Of a stretch of DNA of 64,000 nucleotides, positions 36,503 through 49,479 are shown piece after piece. The stretch covers positions 126,423,752 through 126,487,751 of the forward strand of contig CM045762.1 in the NCBI GenBank assembly GCA_025200525.1, given 5' to 3'. Numbering within the stretch: the first letter of the stretch is position 1; each line of letters begins with the position of its first letter. The notes beneath the pieces were generated by a model that saw only the letters and a list, made by a program, of their open reading frames with translations, was not told the DNA's origin and made no database searches. Source of the DNA: Camellia lanceoleosa (Eukaryota > Streptophyta > Magnoliopsida > Ericales > Theaceae). The translations under genes and the position numbers were made by a program.

Positions 36503-36656
36503 GCTACAACTCGTCTAGTAAGGATAACCTAAGAGTTCAAAGACTAATTGTATATGCTAAATACAATTGTATTCCCTACAAAAACAGCCTAGTTAAATTT
36601 TATTTTATTGTCTTTTTAGTTTTGCTTTGCTCGATAACTGTCAAAGTGTAAGTTGG

Positions 36657-36780
36657 AGTGTAATTGGTATACATTTTATTAGCTTATTTATTTATATTAT
36701 TTTATAATGTTGTGTGATTTTGTATGTTTATATATGTTTTTGTATTTATATATAAGTTAGTATAAATAATATATTTTATA
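36657..36780 (+). mobile_element. Start of right LTR of the Athila-like element
   Basis: About 120 bases align by eye with the left LTR near 28180-28300. The LTR is then interrupted by the MULE at 36781. The sequence from 50423 on continues with LTR-like text (ACAGTCACTTGCTAGC, then TTTTCAGGGCCTATAAATAAGGAG), comparable with AGATAGTCACTGTTAGC and TTTTGCAGGTTCTGAAG...CTATAAATTTGGAG in the left LTR. Confidence 0.55.
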
Positions 36781-36997
36781 GGGAGTTTTTTTCATAAATC
36801 CATCTTTAATTACTTATGTTCTAATTAGTCCAAAATTTATTTTAATATTCTACTTAGTCCTGTCCTAAGTAAAAAGACGATATTAGCCTTATCTTCATAT
36901 CAGATCATACGCGTCTTTTTCCTTTCAACTTTACAATTTTCTTTTTTCTCAAATTAGAATCCTAACGTTGAACTCCTTCTTGTTCGACCAAAACCTT

Positions 36998-37135
36998 ACG
37001 ATCGGCGAGTCCTGTTCATACCGGCGACAAAAATCACGAAGCGCTGTTCATTCCGGCAACATTGATTGCCAAGAACAATCCATTCCGGCAACCGAGATCG
37101 CCGATAACTCTTCATTCCGGCAACTACGATCCTCA
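36998..37135 (+). repeat. Leader with repeated TTCATTCCGGCAAC motif
   Basis: In the leader of the protease gene, CTGTTCATACCGGCGAC, GTTCATTCCGGCAAC, ATCCATTCCGGCAACCGAG and TTCATTCCGGCAACTACG occur within 140 bases, followed by the start codon at 37154. Confidence 0.8.
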
Positions 37136-37349
37136 CTCCAATCGATATCTACAATGGTGAACAAAAGTAAGTTGTTTTCTTCAATTTTATACTATTTTCT
37201 GACATTAAATCCACTACTTCATATTCTTTCATTAAAATCTGAATATTCACATTTCAATGTTTTAATGTTTAATGTTTATTGGATTCGACATTTACACTTT
37301 GAAAATTACAAATTATCATTTTCTTCTTTATGAATGCTCTGTTTTTCAT

Positions 37350-40010
37350 GTCACATTTATGAATGCTCTGTTTTTCAGCTTTAGTGTTTAGGGACTCAAC
37401 ATTTAGGAATGTTTATGAATGCTCTGTTTCTCATTGTGAATATTGAAATTCTGTTTTCCATCGCTAACATTTTGTATTTCAAATATGAATGTTGACATTG
37501 TAAATGATTGGAGTCTATTTCCATTGCTAGAACAATTATGTTGAGTCATATTGTTGAGATTACAATAGACTCAAAACACCATTCTTAGTATTTGGAATTT
37601 GTTTTAACATTTCATTGATTATGTTGAGTGAATTGTCACATTGCTAACATTTGTATTTGAAATATGAATCTTCTCATTGTGAATATTTGGAGTTTGTTAT
37701 CCATGTTGCATTGATTATGTTGACTCACATTGTCAAAGTTTTCATTTGACATTCATGATTAAAGTATAAGTTTTCCCATTGTGAATGTTTGGAGTCTAAT
37801 TTTCATGTTACATTGAAAATGTTCAATTATATAGTTGATATTCCAATATTCATATTCTTCATTTACAATAATGTACTAATTGTTTTTGAGTAGGAATTTT
37901 TTCATTGTTAGTATTTTGAGTCTAATTTTCATGTCACATTGATTATGTTGAGTGAATGTTCACATTGTCAAGATTCCATTATTGACATTCGTGTTTGAAG
38001 TATGAATCTTCTCATTGTGAATGTTTAGAGTTTGTTATCCATTTTACATTCATCATGTCGAGTCACATTATCGATATTCCATGGTTGACATTTTGTGTTT
38101 CAAGTATGAATGTTCACATTGTGAATGTTTGGAGTCTAATTTTCATGTTACATTGAAAATGTTCAATTATATAGTTGATATTCCAATATTCACATTCTTC
38201 ATTCACAATAATGTGCTAATTGTTTTTGAGTAGGAATATTCTCATTGTTAGTATTTTGAGTCTAATTTTCATGTCACATTGATTATGTTGAGTGAATGTT
38301 CACATTGTCAATATTCCATTATTAACATTCGTGTTTGAAGCATGAATCTTCTCATTGTGAATGTTTAGAGTTTCTTATCCATTTTACATTCATCATGTCG
38401 AATCACATTATCGATATTCCATGGTTGACATTTTGTGTTTCAAGTATGAATGTTCACATTATGAATGTTTCGAGTCTAATTTTCATATTACATTGAAAAT
38501 GTTAAATCGTATACTTCATATTCTAATATTCACATTTTTATTCAAAATAATGTGCTAATTGTTTTTGAGTACAAATTTTCTCATTGTTAGTATTTCGAGT
38601 CTATTTTTCACGCCACATTGCATATGTTGAGTGAATGGTCACATTGTTAAGATTCCATTATTGACATTCATGTTTGAAGCATGAATATTCTCATTGTGAA
38701 TGTTTACAGTTTGTTATGCATGTTCACATTGTGAATATTTGGAGTCTAATTTTCATGTTACATTGAAAATGTTCAATTATATAGTTGATATTCCAATATT
38801 CACATTCTTCATTCACAATAATGTGCTAATTGTTTTTGAGTAGAAATTTTCTCATTGTTAGTATTTTGAGTCTAATTTTCATGTCACATTGATTATGTTG
38901 AGTGAATGTTCACATTGTCAAGATTTCATTATTGACATTCGTGTTTGAAGCATGAATCTTCTCATTGTGAATGTTTAGAGTTTCTTATCCATTTTACATT
39001 GGTTACATTCAAAATGTTCAATCACATAGTTGATATTCCAATATTCACATTTTTCATTCACAATAATGTCCTAATTGTTTTTGAGTAGGAATTTTCTCAT
39101 TGTTAGTATTTTGAGTCTAATTTTCATGTCACGTTGATTATGTTGAGTGAATGTTCACATTGTTAAGATTCCATTATTGACATTCGTGTTTGAAGCATGA
39201 ATCTTCTCATTGTGAATGTTTAGAGTTTCTTATCCATTTTACATTCATTTTGTCGAGTCACATTATCGATATTCCATGGTTGACATTTTGTGTTTCAAGT
39301 ATGAATGTTCACATTGTGAATGTTTCGAGTCTAATTTTCATATTACATTGAAAATGTTCAATCACATAGTTGATATTCCAATATTCACATTTTTATTCAA
39401 AATAATGTGCTAATTGTTTTTGAGTACAAATTTTCTCATTGTTAGTATTTCGAGTTTATTTTTCATACCACATTGCTTATGTTGAGTGAATGGTCACATT
39501 GTTAAGATTCCATTATTGACATTCATGTTTGAAGCATGAATATTCTCATCGTGAATGTTTAGAGCTTCTTATCCATTTTACATTCATCATGTCGAGTCAC
39601 ATTATCGATATTCCATGGTTGACATTTTCTGTTTCAAGTATGAATGTTCACATTGTGAATATTTGGAGTCTAATTTTCAGGTTACATTGAAAATGTTCAA
39701 TTACATAGTTGATATTCCAATATTCACATTTTTCATTCACAATAATTTGCTAATTGTTTTTGAGTAGGAATTTTCTCATTGTTAGCATTTTGAGTCTAAT
39801 TTTCACGTCACATTGATTATGTTGAGTGAATGTTCACATTGTCAAGATTCCATTATTGACATTCGTGTTTGAAGCATGAATGTCCTCATTGTGAATGTTT
39901 AGAGTTTGTTATCCATGTTATATTGATTATGTTGAGTCACATTATCGATATTCCATGATTGACATTTTGTGTTTCAAGTATGAATGTTCACATTTTTAGA
40001 TGCTGTCATA
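37350..40010. repeat. Higher-order tandem repeat array in protease intron 1
   Basis: A unit of ~340 bases is repeated: frames with near-identical sequence start at 38021 and 38361 (340 apart) and at 39216 and 39555 (339 apart), with truncated or rearranged copies between. Each unit is itself built of ~55-110-base sub-units containing CACATTGTGAATGTTTxGAGT, TTTTCATGTTACATTGA and ATTGACATTCGTGTTTGAAG. Divergence rises toward the 5' edge (37350-38000). Confidence 0.95.
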
Positions 40011-40959
40011 TTCTCTAATTCTTTACATATTATTTATGAGTGATGCTATGAAATTTGGTCCTCATCAATATTCATTTTCAAAACACTGTTAATTACTCAT
40101 TCCTCTTAATGTCTAGTCTCTATTTTTGTTTAACATTTTTTTGACAGATGTTATATCAACACCAAAGACAAAAATAAAAAAAGAAGAAACCCGTGAAGAA
40201 GAGACAGCTCCACCTGATGTGAAACTCAACGTCGATATGAACAAAGTGAACTACCGTTCAAACATGACTGGCTTGGTAAAGTTAATGTCAACAACGAAGT
40301 TTACTGATGGGCAGCTGAAATGTTTGAAGAGAACTCCATTTTGGATGATGTTTGATGCATTGATAAACACAAAAATTGAACTATCATCATGCATGAAATA
40401 TGACGATGTGATAGAAAAGATTATAGAGACATACAACCCTGCATCAAATTGTTTCAAAATTGGCCCCAAATTTGTCAAATTGTCTGCACATGACATCAAA
40501 TTAATTTTTGGAATAGACTGCGGATCTGTGCCAATGGAAACTGCATATGGTTCGAAGCCAACATTTGTACTTATCGGCAAGAAATGCAAGGACACATAGA
40601 GGCTTACATCGAAAAATATCCAATCTTTGATCGATGATGCATTGGTTGGGAGAAAGAAATCAGATAATGAGGAGGTTGCTAGGTTGATAAGTTTGTATGC
40701 TTGTTTAAAGCTCTTTATTCCACAACTGGCGAGACAATTGGATGGGCATACTATCACCACATGGAGCATTTGGACAAGATGAGGGAATATGATTGGGCAG
40801 AAACCATCAAGTCCACATTAATGAATTCCATTGAACTTCATCATCAACGTCGAGCAGTGGTATTTGGCGTGTTATGGCTTTAATGGTATGTAATACTACT
40901 TTCACTCACATAACTATTAATGTGTACGTCTGAAACGATACATTCACATTAGTTTATAA

Positions 40960-41650
40960 TCATAATTTTTTTTGACATACATATTAACTGATTGTGTTGA
41001 GTCACATTGTCAATATTTTGTTTTGACATTCATGTTTGAAGTATAAGTCTTCCCATTGTGAATGTTTGGAGTTTAATTTTCATTTTACATTGAAAATGTT
41101 CAATCATATACTTCATATTTCAACATTCACATCACATTGATTATGTTGGGTGAATGGTCACATTGTCAAGATTCCATTGTTGACATTTGTGTTTGAAATA
41201 TGAATCTTCTCATTGTGAATGTTTAGAGTTTGTTATCTATGTTACATTGATTATGTTGAATCTCATTATTGATATTCCATTGTTGACATTTTTGTTACAA
41301 GTGTGAATCTTCATATTGTAAATGATTGGAGTCTAGCTTCATTGTCACATTGATTATGTTCAGCCATATTGTTGATATTCCAATAGACTCAAAACACCAT
41401 TGTTAGTATTTGAAATTTGTTTTGACATTTCATTGATTACATTGAGTGAATTGTCATATTGCTAACATTTGTGTTTGAAGTATGAATCTTCAAATTGTGA
41501 ATGTTTGGAGTTTGTTTTCCATATTACATTGATTATCTTAAGTCACATTGTCAAGGTTTTGTTTTTACACTCATAGTTGAACTATAAGTCTTCCCATTGT
41601 GAATGTTTGTAGTCTAATTTTCATCTTACATTGAAAATGTTCAATCATAT
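40960..41650. repeat. Same tandem repeat family in protease intron 2
   Basis: Diverged copies of the intron-1 units: CATTGTGAATGTTTGGAGTTTAATTTTCA at ~41052, ~41211, ~41500 and ~41600. The following exon starts immediately after at 41679. Confidence 0.85.
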
Positions 41651-42592
41651 AGTTGATAATTTGTTACATTTTATGCAGTATTGGTTGTGTGAGCGTACCA
41701 AAATAGTGGAACCAATTTTGCAAAATGCAGCACCTCGATTTCTCAAATGGAATCTAACAAAACTTCACAAAAATGTGAAGAATTTGTCTTTCTCGTCAAT
41801 CAATGCTGATGAGGTTAGATACCAGCATTATCTAATGCGAATAATATTATTTATTGTCCTAAAACTAACAGTAATCTCTATTACCAGGTTTATGTAGAGA
41901 AACTGATACTGACAGACCGTGAGAGCACACTATTGGCGCAAATAATAATTCGGGATGAGGAGAATAAAAAAGATGCACCTGAGAGTATTATTCATCATGA
42001 AGTCAAAATTGAGGAAGAAATGGACATGAGCATACAAGACGATGACATTGATGAGGCATTTGATACAGAGTTTGGAAATGAAGCAGAATTTCAGAGCAAT
42101 GAACATGATGAAGCCAATATTGAGGAAGGTGCAGAGACTCTTGCATATCTACATACACATGGGGTGCATCAAGTCATTGTGTCAAAGGTTGCTCAGGACA
42201 ACATTATAGGGAAAATGGTTGCTGACCATCAAAAAGCATTAGACCTCATCGAGAAACTACAAATTGAGAACCGGAATCTGCAGGCAGCAAATGACATGAA
42301 AGACAAAATCATCTTGGAGCTGGAAACATTAATATGTAACCAGAAGGAGAATCCAATAGTTCAGAATGAGTTGTCCACTGTCAAACATACAATTGATAAC
42401 AAGAATGCAGAGATAGAAAGGCAAAGCAACTCCATAATTGACCTCCAAATTGAGAAGACTATACTCCAACTTGAGAAAACTATGCTAGAAGATAAAATTG
42501 ATGATGATGCAGTACTTGCTGTCACACAACAAATAAACCAGGAGACTTTGGATGTGGAAATGAAGCAAAATTTGAAGAAGAAGACCCAAAAA

Positions 42593-44453
42593 TGTAACGC
42601 CCTCAAAACAAAACCCATCATATATAAGATTAATGTGCATTAATAATAGAGAACGACACATTCTATTATCCATCAGAGTATTACTAAATAAAGCATTACA
42701 TGTAACATCAAACTAAATGCCCTACGGGCTTACATCTTGCCAAGCCAACACTTAGACACAAAGAGATAAGAGTCTAACTCAATACAGATAAAGCCCTAGG
42801 CTTGAATGTTTACATGTTTCAAATAAAAACAAATAAATAAAAGCAAGTCTTCGAATCCAAATCCTCACAAGCTAAGTCCTTGGAGGTAATGAACCACGAA
42901 CACGAAAATGAAGTTCTATATAGGGTGAGCCACGGCCAGAGAGAAATACTAAACCAAGCATAAGAATTAACTAAAGCAAAGCACCCGATACATGGTTAAC
43001 ACAAAATATACACTTTGCAATACTATGACACGAATATCTCGTTGTCTATGACACATGGTCTATGACACAATACACCTTCCATTTACACGGACATGGCTCG
43101 AGAACACGCCAAACAAATTTCAACAAGGATAACAAATCGTTAAACCTTTCTTATAACAAAATAAACACACATGCCGGTGTTATAACCATCTCAATCAAAT
43201 CCACTTCCATACTTCTCAACTGACACACATGGTGATGATGTATCATATTAACAACAAATAGAAATATTTCTATTATCAATAAGCACACACATATGTGATG
43301 CTACTGGAGTCCATCCCCTATCTCCTCCCAACAAATCCGGTTTAGAGGTCCATCCCCTATCTTCCCCTAAACCGTGGAGTTCATCCCCTATCTCCTCTAA
43401 AACCAAATGCATATGCAACATAATCAATACTTGACATACACAGCACATAATCAATACACGAATATTTTGTATCAATTCAACAGTCAAATGAGTGACTCAA
43501 TTTCAGTTATACCTAAGCCGCATGCAAGGTCTACAACAATCAATGGCTATCCTCCACCGATAGCCCAAAACAATTATTTCTAAACAAGAAATAAATATAA
43601 CAACACAAATAATCTCAATTTCACAGATAAGTGATTAAATATCCAACTACATCAATTTATCTCATAATCCCCCAATTTCATGAATTAAACCCAATATCAC
43701 CATCTTCCCTTAAATTAATTATATAAATTAATCTATGACAAACCCTAAGGTTTCTTCCAAAATTACCAAACTACCCCCACATACCAAAATACCACCACTT
43801 AGGATTAAAACGTATAAATGGAGTAGGAAATCCCTACCTCGAAGAAATAACTCAAAAAGAGGGAAGATGAAGACGATGCCCAAACTTCAAAGTGCTCCAA
43901 ACCAACAATTGCTCAGATTAAATGAAAGCCCTCACTCTCCTCTATCTTATTTGTGAAGGAACTAGGGTAGAAATCCACTCTAGATAGATCAATCCTAGGA
44001 GAGAAGGTGAGTTGGGAGAGAGAGAACTCGTAACCTAGGGTTTAGAATCTGAAAGGGGCTGAAAAACTGTTTTAAAACACGCTGCTGCGTATTTAAACCT
44101 GACAGGTCCGCTCGAGCGCACAACACACCGCTCGAGCGTAAAGAACAAAAACAAGGTCCGCTCGAGCACAATGATAACCGCTCGAGCGTAGATCTCTCAC
44201 CTGCAGAAGTTTTGCAGGGACCAAAAATTGCTGGAAGAGTGTAAACCCCGCCGAAGGAATGTCCGCTCGGCCGACAAAGCGGGCAACCAACAGCTAGACC
44301 AAGGCTCAACCCAATTGTTCGAAACACGTCTAACACATCCTAAAACTCGACCAAATAGAATTAAAGGATGTCAACAACAACAATATGACAACGGAATCCT
44401 CGGAACATAAATCCGGATATAATAATCAAATGGGAAAAGACCGAGTCGCTATA
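42593..44453 (+). mobile_element. LTR-like element nested in protease exon 4
   Basis: 1861 bp, starting TGTAACGCCCTC and ending GTCGCTATA, flanked by AAAAA on both sides (42588-42592, 44454-44458). Removing element plus one AAAAA rejoins the protease frame without shift (TQK then TPTSLVKR), which supports the borders. It shares TGTAACGCCCTC, CAGAGTATT, AAGCATTACATGT, GCCCTACGGGCTTACA, GGTGAGCCA and three CATCCCCTATCTCCTC-type boxes (43312-43402) with 57963-60082. CGCTCGAGCG palindromes lie at 44109-44190. No gag or pol; probably a solo LTR. Confidence 0.8.
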
Positions 44454-45972
44454 AAAAAACTCCTACATCTTTGGTGAAGCGCATCAAAATCAAAAAAAGG
44501 AAAGAATTGAAGTTGCCTGATTTTGAATATCAAGACAAAAAGGGTGACAAACAGAAAAGGAAGTTTGAAAATTTGGAACAAAATGACATTGAGAAGCAAT
44601 GTGAAATTGTAGATCCAGATTTTGAAGGCTATTTGCACAAGCTTCGAGACATCAAGCGTCCTAAACATAATAAGCTTAGGTTGTCCAACAAATATGAGGT
44701 TTGGAAAATCATATCTGAACAGGACAAGCAAAAGATAAGGAATATGCCCAAAAATGGAGGTTACGGGTAAACATATTTCAAACAACTTCTATATCTTTAC
44801 ATGCCATCCTTGTCTTATTATTTCTAAACTCTAAATGTAGGCTAACTGTTTGGCGAGGAAGCACCAAGGAGACTTATGTTTTCTATGACGATCTTGAGTC
44901 AATAATTCAAGACAAGTCCATAACAAACAAAGTATGGTGCTTTGTATATTGTCTATTAAAGGTTATATATATTAACATTCACATCATAATCACATTAACA
45001 TTGAATATATACAGGTCATAGATGCATATGCAGAAATTTTAAAAAGAAAGCAGGAATCAATGATGATAGATTTACAACAATTTGACAAATCATTCTTTTT
45101 CAACAGATTGCGTTTGGTATAATTTGTTATTTTATTTTTTTTTTATCCTGAATTAAAAACAAATTTGATCCCTTATTTATAAAACTAATTACTAACAAAG
45201 TGCTGTCAATGTTAACAGAGCATGATTAAAAATGAAAAAGCAGAACTACAAACCAAATTCATTGATCCTCACATCAAGCAAGCAAATCAGTACCGATATC
45301 TGCACTTTCCACTCCACTTTAAGTATCATTGGACCATAGTAGTGAGCGACATGGATGATGGAGTGTGGAAGCACTACAATTCAATGAGGCCCAGAGATGA
45401 TTCTGAAGACATACACCTAGCTCAAGCAAATATAGTGGTAATTTCAATATTTCATTCAATAATGTGAAAAAATGTATATATTGAGTTACATATCAACATA
45501 GTTAAAATATTATCTATTCTACACATCTAATCATATTCACAATCACAGAAAACATATATCGAATCACATATTCAGAAATTGCTCTCCACATCGGATATGG
45601 CAGATACATTAACACCTTCAGATTATGTCAAGCCATTGCAATTAGTTGATGCATGCCCTCAACAAGACCAAAATTCGTGAGTATTTACAATTAATATTCT
45701 CATTGACATAGTAGCTACAATCAATGTAAATATAACAAAATATTGATTCTTTCTTCTTCTTCTTTTTTTCTTCATATAGTCTTAATTGTGGAGTTGCACT
45801 TTGCTACATAATGAGGCAACATGCCCTTCATGAACCAATTGAACCTGTGCTGGACAAGGAAACTTGGCTTGCTATGAGAGCTCTATTAGTTGAAGCATTC
45901 CTGAATGATCCTGAAAGAACAAATCATCCAAGTTTTGTTGTTGACACCAACGAGGATGCATCTCAGAACTAG

Positions 45973-47140
45973 GCTTCTTTTGATGTAGTGATGAAACAAT
46001 GTTAACATCAGCTTTTGTCCAAGTACAATATGTTTTGTATATAATATACCACTCACTAACACGTGAACTTGGGTATTGTTAGTTACTAAACAATCATTCC
46101 ATAAAGATGTTGATATGAATAGCTATATACATTTTGTCTACCAAGAAATGTACTTTTAATATCAATGTTCTTTTTTGGTCTTATTCATGGTGTATAAGTA
46201 TTATTAGTCATTATATGTGTTTGACAAATACAACACAATGTGAAAGTTTACATATGTATATCATATGCTCATCCTGTCAACACATATTGGGAATATATGT
46301 AACTTTTCTACATTTTATTTTGCAAAAAATCAAAACAAACTATTTCAAAAAAAAAAAAAAAAAAAAAATGTAAAGAAACTACAAAATTACAAATTTCATA
46401 GAATGACCCGTTAACAATGTGAACTTTTACAATGTTAACTTTTTATTGACACATTGTATCAAAATATGAAATTTAACATTAAGAAGCTTGCACCAACAAG
46501 TACACTCATACATGAACTACTAAATTGTTTACTGACGCAAATGTATGTAACATTCACAGCATTATGTTATTTATCTAAAACAAATTCTGCACTATAAATA
46601 CTCACAACTCAACATAATATTCACAACGATATCCAACACATGAACCAATACTCACAACTCAACATAATATTCATATGAACTCTATTATTTGATCTTTAAC
46701 AACTTTAATTGTGGCTGCCTATCTTTTCCCATCTACCACACCTCAAATCTATTCAAAAACATATATCATATTCCATCCATGAACACATATTGTGTATATA
46801 TGTAACAAGATAATATTTTGTTTTGATAAAACTGATAAACAAACTATTTCATAAATATACAAAATGAAAAAAAAAAAAACTACAAAATGTGAACATTCAC
46901 AATGTGAACATTCAAAAAAAAAAACTACAAAATGACAAATTGCATAGAATTAATGAATCCCTTCTTATTCAAAAATTGTATCGAAATACGAAACAAGTAC
47001 ACCAATGTATCAACTAATAAAATGTGTATCCAATGCAAATGTATATAACATTCACAATGGTATCTTATTTATCTAAAAAAAAAAAAAAAAACACTGAAAT
47101 GTTCAAAACTGAATGTGAAATTCACAATGTCCACCAACCA
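45973..47140. other. Intergenic DNA between convergent MULE genes
   Basis: A/T-rich, with an A run at 46348-46368 and several copies of ACAATGTGAAC and TTCACAATGTGAACATTCA (46417, 46889). These echo the repeat core of the protease introns. No gene is seen. Confidence 0.5.
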
Positions 47141-49479
47141 TCAACCAATATAACTCTGTATTGGTTCTTTACAAGACTTCCGATTGTGCCTGCCCATCTT
47201 TCCACACCTGCCACACCTGATTTGACTTACTTTTTCCCCTCGAGATGGTATTCTACTCTTTCTCAGCCTACCAGCTGGCCATTTTACAATTGGAGGTAAT
47301 ATGATGAAATCGCTAGAGCAAAAAGCCGGTTTCTCCATAGATGGTATTGGGAAAATAGCCGCTGCATATGCTTCCCTATAATTCTCTACATGAAAATATT
47401 TTTCAACACAATCATTAATATTATATGCACTCCTTTAGATAGCCGCAACAGCATGTTCATAAGGAAATCCATTTACTTGCCATTGGTAGCAAAAACAAAC
47501 ACAGCATCCAACATCAACCATAACTGATGGAAACGAATGCATCTCAAACACATCATCATTAGCTTTACTCACATTCCATGACCTACTAGAACTGAATGAA
47601 TCTTGGAGGTTAGTCTCAAAGGTAGGGCAAATAATTCCATTCCACTTGTTTGCAATATCCCTTCGCTCTGACATTTGACACATTATTTGATTTTGGATAG
47701 TATCAACCAATTTTGTTATTGGAAGATTTCATGCTTCTTTAATCCAATTGTTGAATGATTCAGCAGCATTGGATGTCATCTCGCCATATCGTTGTCCCCT
47801 AACACAAAACAGCAAAAATTGTCACAATTTAATACCATATGTGACATTTCACATTGTTATAACAACACAAAAGTATAAACAATGTATATATAACCATCAT
47901 TATATTCCATGAAACAGACAATTGTACACACTTTACCTAAAGTAAGCATTTGCCCAATGTTCTGGTTCTAACCCTGACAAGAAGTTATATGCTCGTTGCT
48001 TCCCCTCACTCTTCAACTCTTCTAGTAATGCATGAAAACCTGTCACAGTAGGTTCATATGCATAATCACCCAGCTTCCGTATTAAGTGTTCCTTGAAACC
48101 ATTCTCTATACCCTTCAACTTGTCCCTAAAATTATTCTTTAGGTGTTGTAAACACCATCCATGATATGCTGATGGGAATGCTTTTGGCATTGCTTCCAAA
48201 AGCCCTAGATTGTGATCAGATACAAATGTCATGCGTCTATCATCAGCAATTACTTTTGACAGTTCATATAGAAACCATGACCAATTCGATTCACTCTCCG
48301 AATTAACAATTGCAAAGGCTACTGGAAACAATCCTAAAAACAAAACCAATGTCAACAGTCACAACTCACACACAAAAAGTAAACAAATGTAAAACTTCAC
48401 ATCACAAAACTAAACAAACCTTGGTTACCATCTTTAGCTATCACTGCAAGCAACTGCCCTTTGTATCTCCCTTTTAGAAATGTTCCATCAAGAAAAAGCA
48501 AAGGGCGACAATATTTGAAACCATTTATGAACGCAGCAAATGCTACAAAAAACCTTTTAAATTGACTAGTCTTCAAATCATAGTCAATATTGATATGACT
48601 TCGAGGATTATAATGCTGAACAGCATCACCATACCATCTCAGTTGGTCAAACGATGTAAAGTAATCACCATGCATAGCCTCTCTTGCTTTCTCAACACCT
48701 AACCATGCTACATGGTAGCTGATATCAAGTCCATAGTCTGCCTTGAAAGTATACGCCACATCGATTGGGGACGCGTTAGTGGTCTCCCTAACACGCCAGA
48801 TACAACATTTGACACCAAATCGGTGAGCCTTGGATTTTTGAAGTACGAACATCAGCACCACAACTATGTATCTTAGTCCATCTCTTAAGGTAGAAAAATT
48901 GGTTTGCTCTTTGGACTCTACCATGCACAGACCACAAACATCCCCTATCATCTCTATGTGAGCATACAGAAGTAATTCGTTGTGAATCGTTCTTCAAATA
49001 TTTGAATTTAAACCCACAATGCACTGCATATTTGCATAAAACAGTATGAAACTCAAATGCTCTTCCTGTGAAACATTGACCAACATGCGTAATACCATTT
49101 GCCCAAACTAAAGACAACAAAACCTTCTCACTGTGTCCACAATATCTACGAAGCAAATTTGTTTGATTCTCATCTTCAATGCATGGATTTACTAAACTAC
49201 TATGTCCATCAGTGCCCAATTTTTGCTCAACAACAACATCAATTCGTTCAACTCCAATTGATTTACCAAGCAATAACATGTTTTGCAATTCCTCATTGTT
49301 ATCCAAATGACAATTTGTATACCCGGCAGTCGGTAAAACATAGTGATTGAATCAGCAGACAAATCACACCATTTGTTGCACACACATTTCACTAACTCAT
49401 CAAAGGAAAATGATTGTACCACATTTATCACAAACATGTTTGACCCATAGCAACACAACAACAACATGAAAATTTCCAT
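47141..49479 (-). pseudogene. MULE (MuDR-type) transposase, decayed
   Basis: On the - strand: an N-terminal region (NNEELQNMLLLGKSIGVERI...), a MuDR N-terminal domain (FKFKYLKNDSQRITSVC...GCLWSVHGR...WTKIHSCG), then the DDE core: first Asp in LFLDGTFLKGRYKG, second in FVSDHNLGL, WCLQHLKNNF, Glu in LEPEHWANAYF. After this come NAAESFNNWIKEA, a SWIM-like finger (GCCVCFCYQWQVNGFPYEHA, where the last Cys is Tyr) and a zinc knuckle (CGRCGKMGRHNRKSC). Two introns fit GT-AG: 48419-48334 and 47936-47799. Defects: frameshifts near 49320 and 48840, TGA after KEA, TAA after AVAAI. It would have cut and joined the element's ends; this copy cannot. Confidence 0.88.

Larger units (their letters stand above)
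28165..36780 (+). mobile_element. Gypsy (Athila/Tat-like) non-autonomous retroelement, left LTR and internal region
   Basis: A left LTR (~28165-29215) is followed by a tRNA-Asp-type primer site, a gag-like frame, A/T-rich non-coding DNA and, at ~36640, GCTTTGCTCGATAACTGTC...TAAGTTGGAGTG. This recalls the polypurine end of plant Tat-clade elements. The sequence from ~36660 (ATACATTTTATTAGCTTATTTATTTATATTATTTTATAATGTTGTGTG) matches the left LTR at ~28190, so a right LTR starts there. It is cut at 36780 by the MULE and probably resumes at 50423. No RT or integrase is present. Nested passengers include 31117-31398, 31722-31904, 33586-33672 and 35499-36502. Confidence 0.65.
37154..45972 (+). pseudogene. 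Ulp1-like (C48) cysteine protease gene of a MULE, decayed
   Basis: Exons inferred from GT-AG sites: 37154-37166, 40148-40885, 41679-41813, 41888-42592 plus 44459-44766 (split by the nested element), 44841-44931, 45015-45116, 45219-45437, 45549-45676, 45780-45972. The N-terminal part (exon 2) is the plant-transposon domain found ahead of Ulp1 domains (LTTDGQLKCLKRTPFW-like, then FKIGPKFVKLSAHDIKLIFGI). The middle is acidic and coiled-coil-like (KLQIENRNLQ...). The C-terminus has the protease core: YHWTIVVSDMDDGVWKHYNSM with the active His, then CPQQDQNSLNCGVALCYIM with Gln and the active Cys. The usual Asp after His is Asn. Defects: TAG at 40597-40599 and at least two frameshifts in exon 2, plus the insertion. 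Such proteases cut SUMO/ubiquitin-like tags; the role for the transposon is unknown. Confidence 0.85.

Noticed and set aside
38021..39767. Four similar 65-70-codon frames (MFRVSYPFYIHHVESHYRYSM...)
   Set aside because: They are translations of the ~340-bp tandem unit in an intron; no codon-level constraint is visible.
37350..40010. CRISPR-like array
   Set aside because: Units are long, contiguous and diverged, without unique spacers, in a plant intron.
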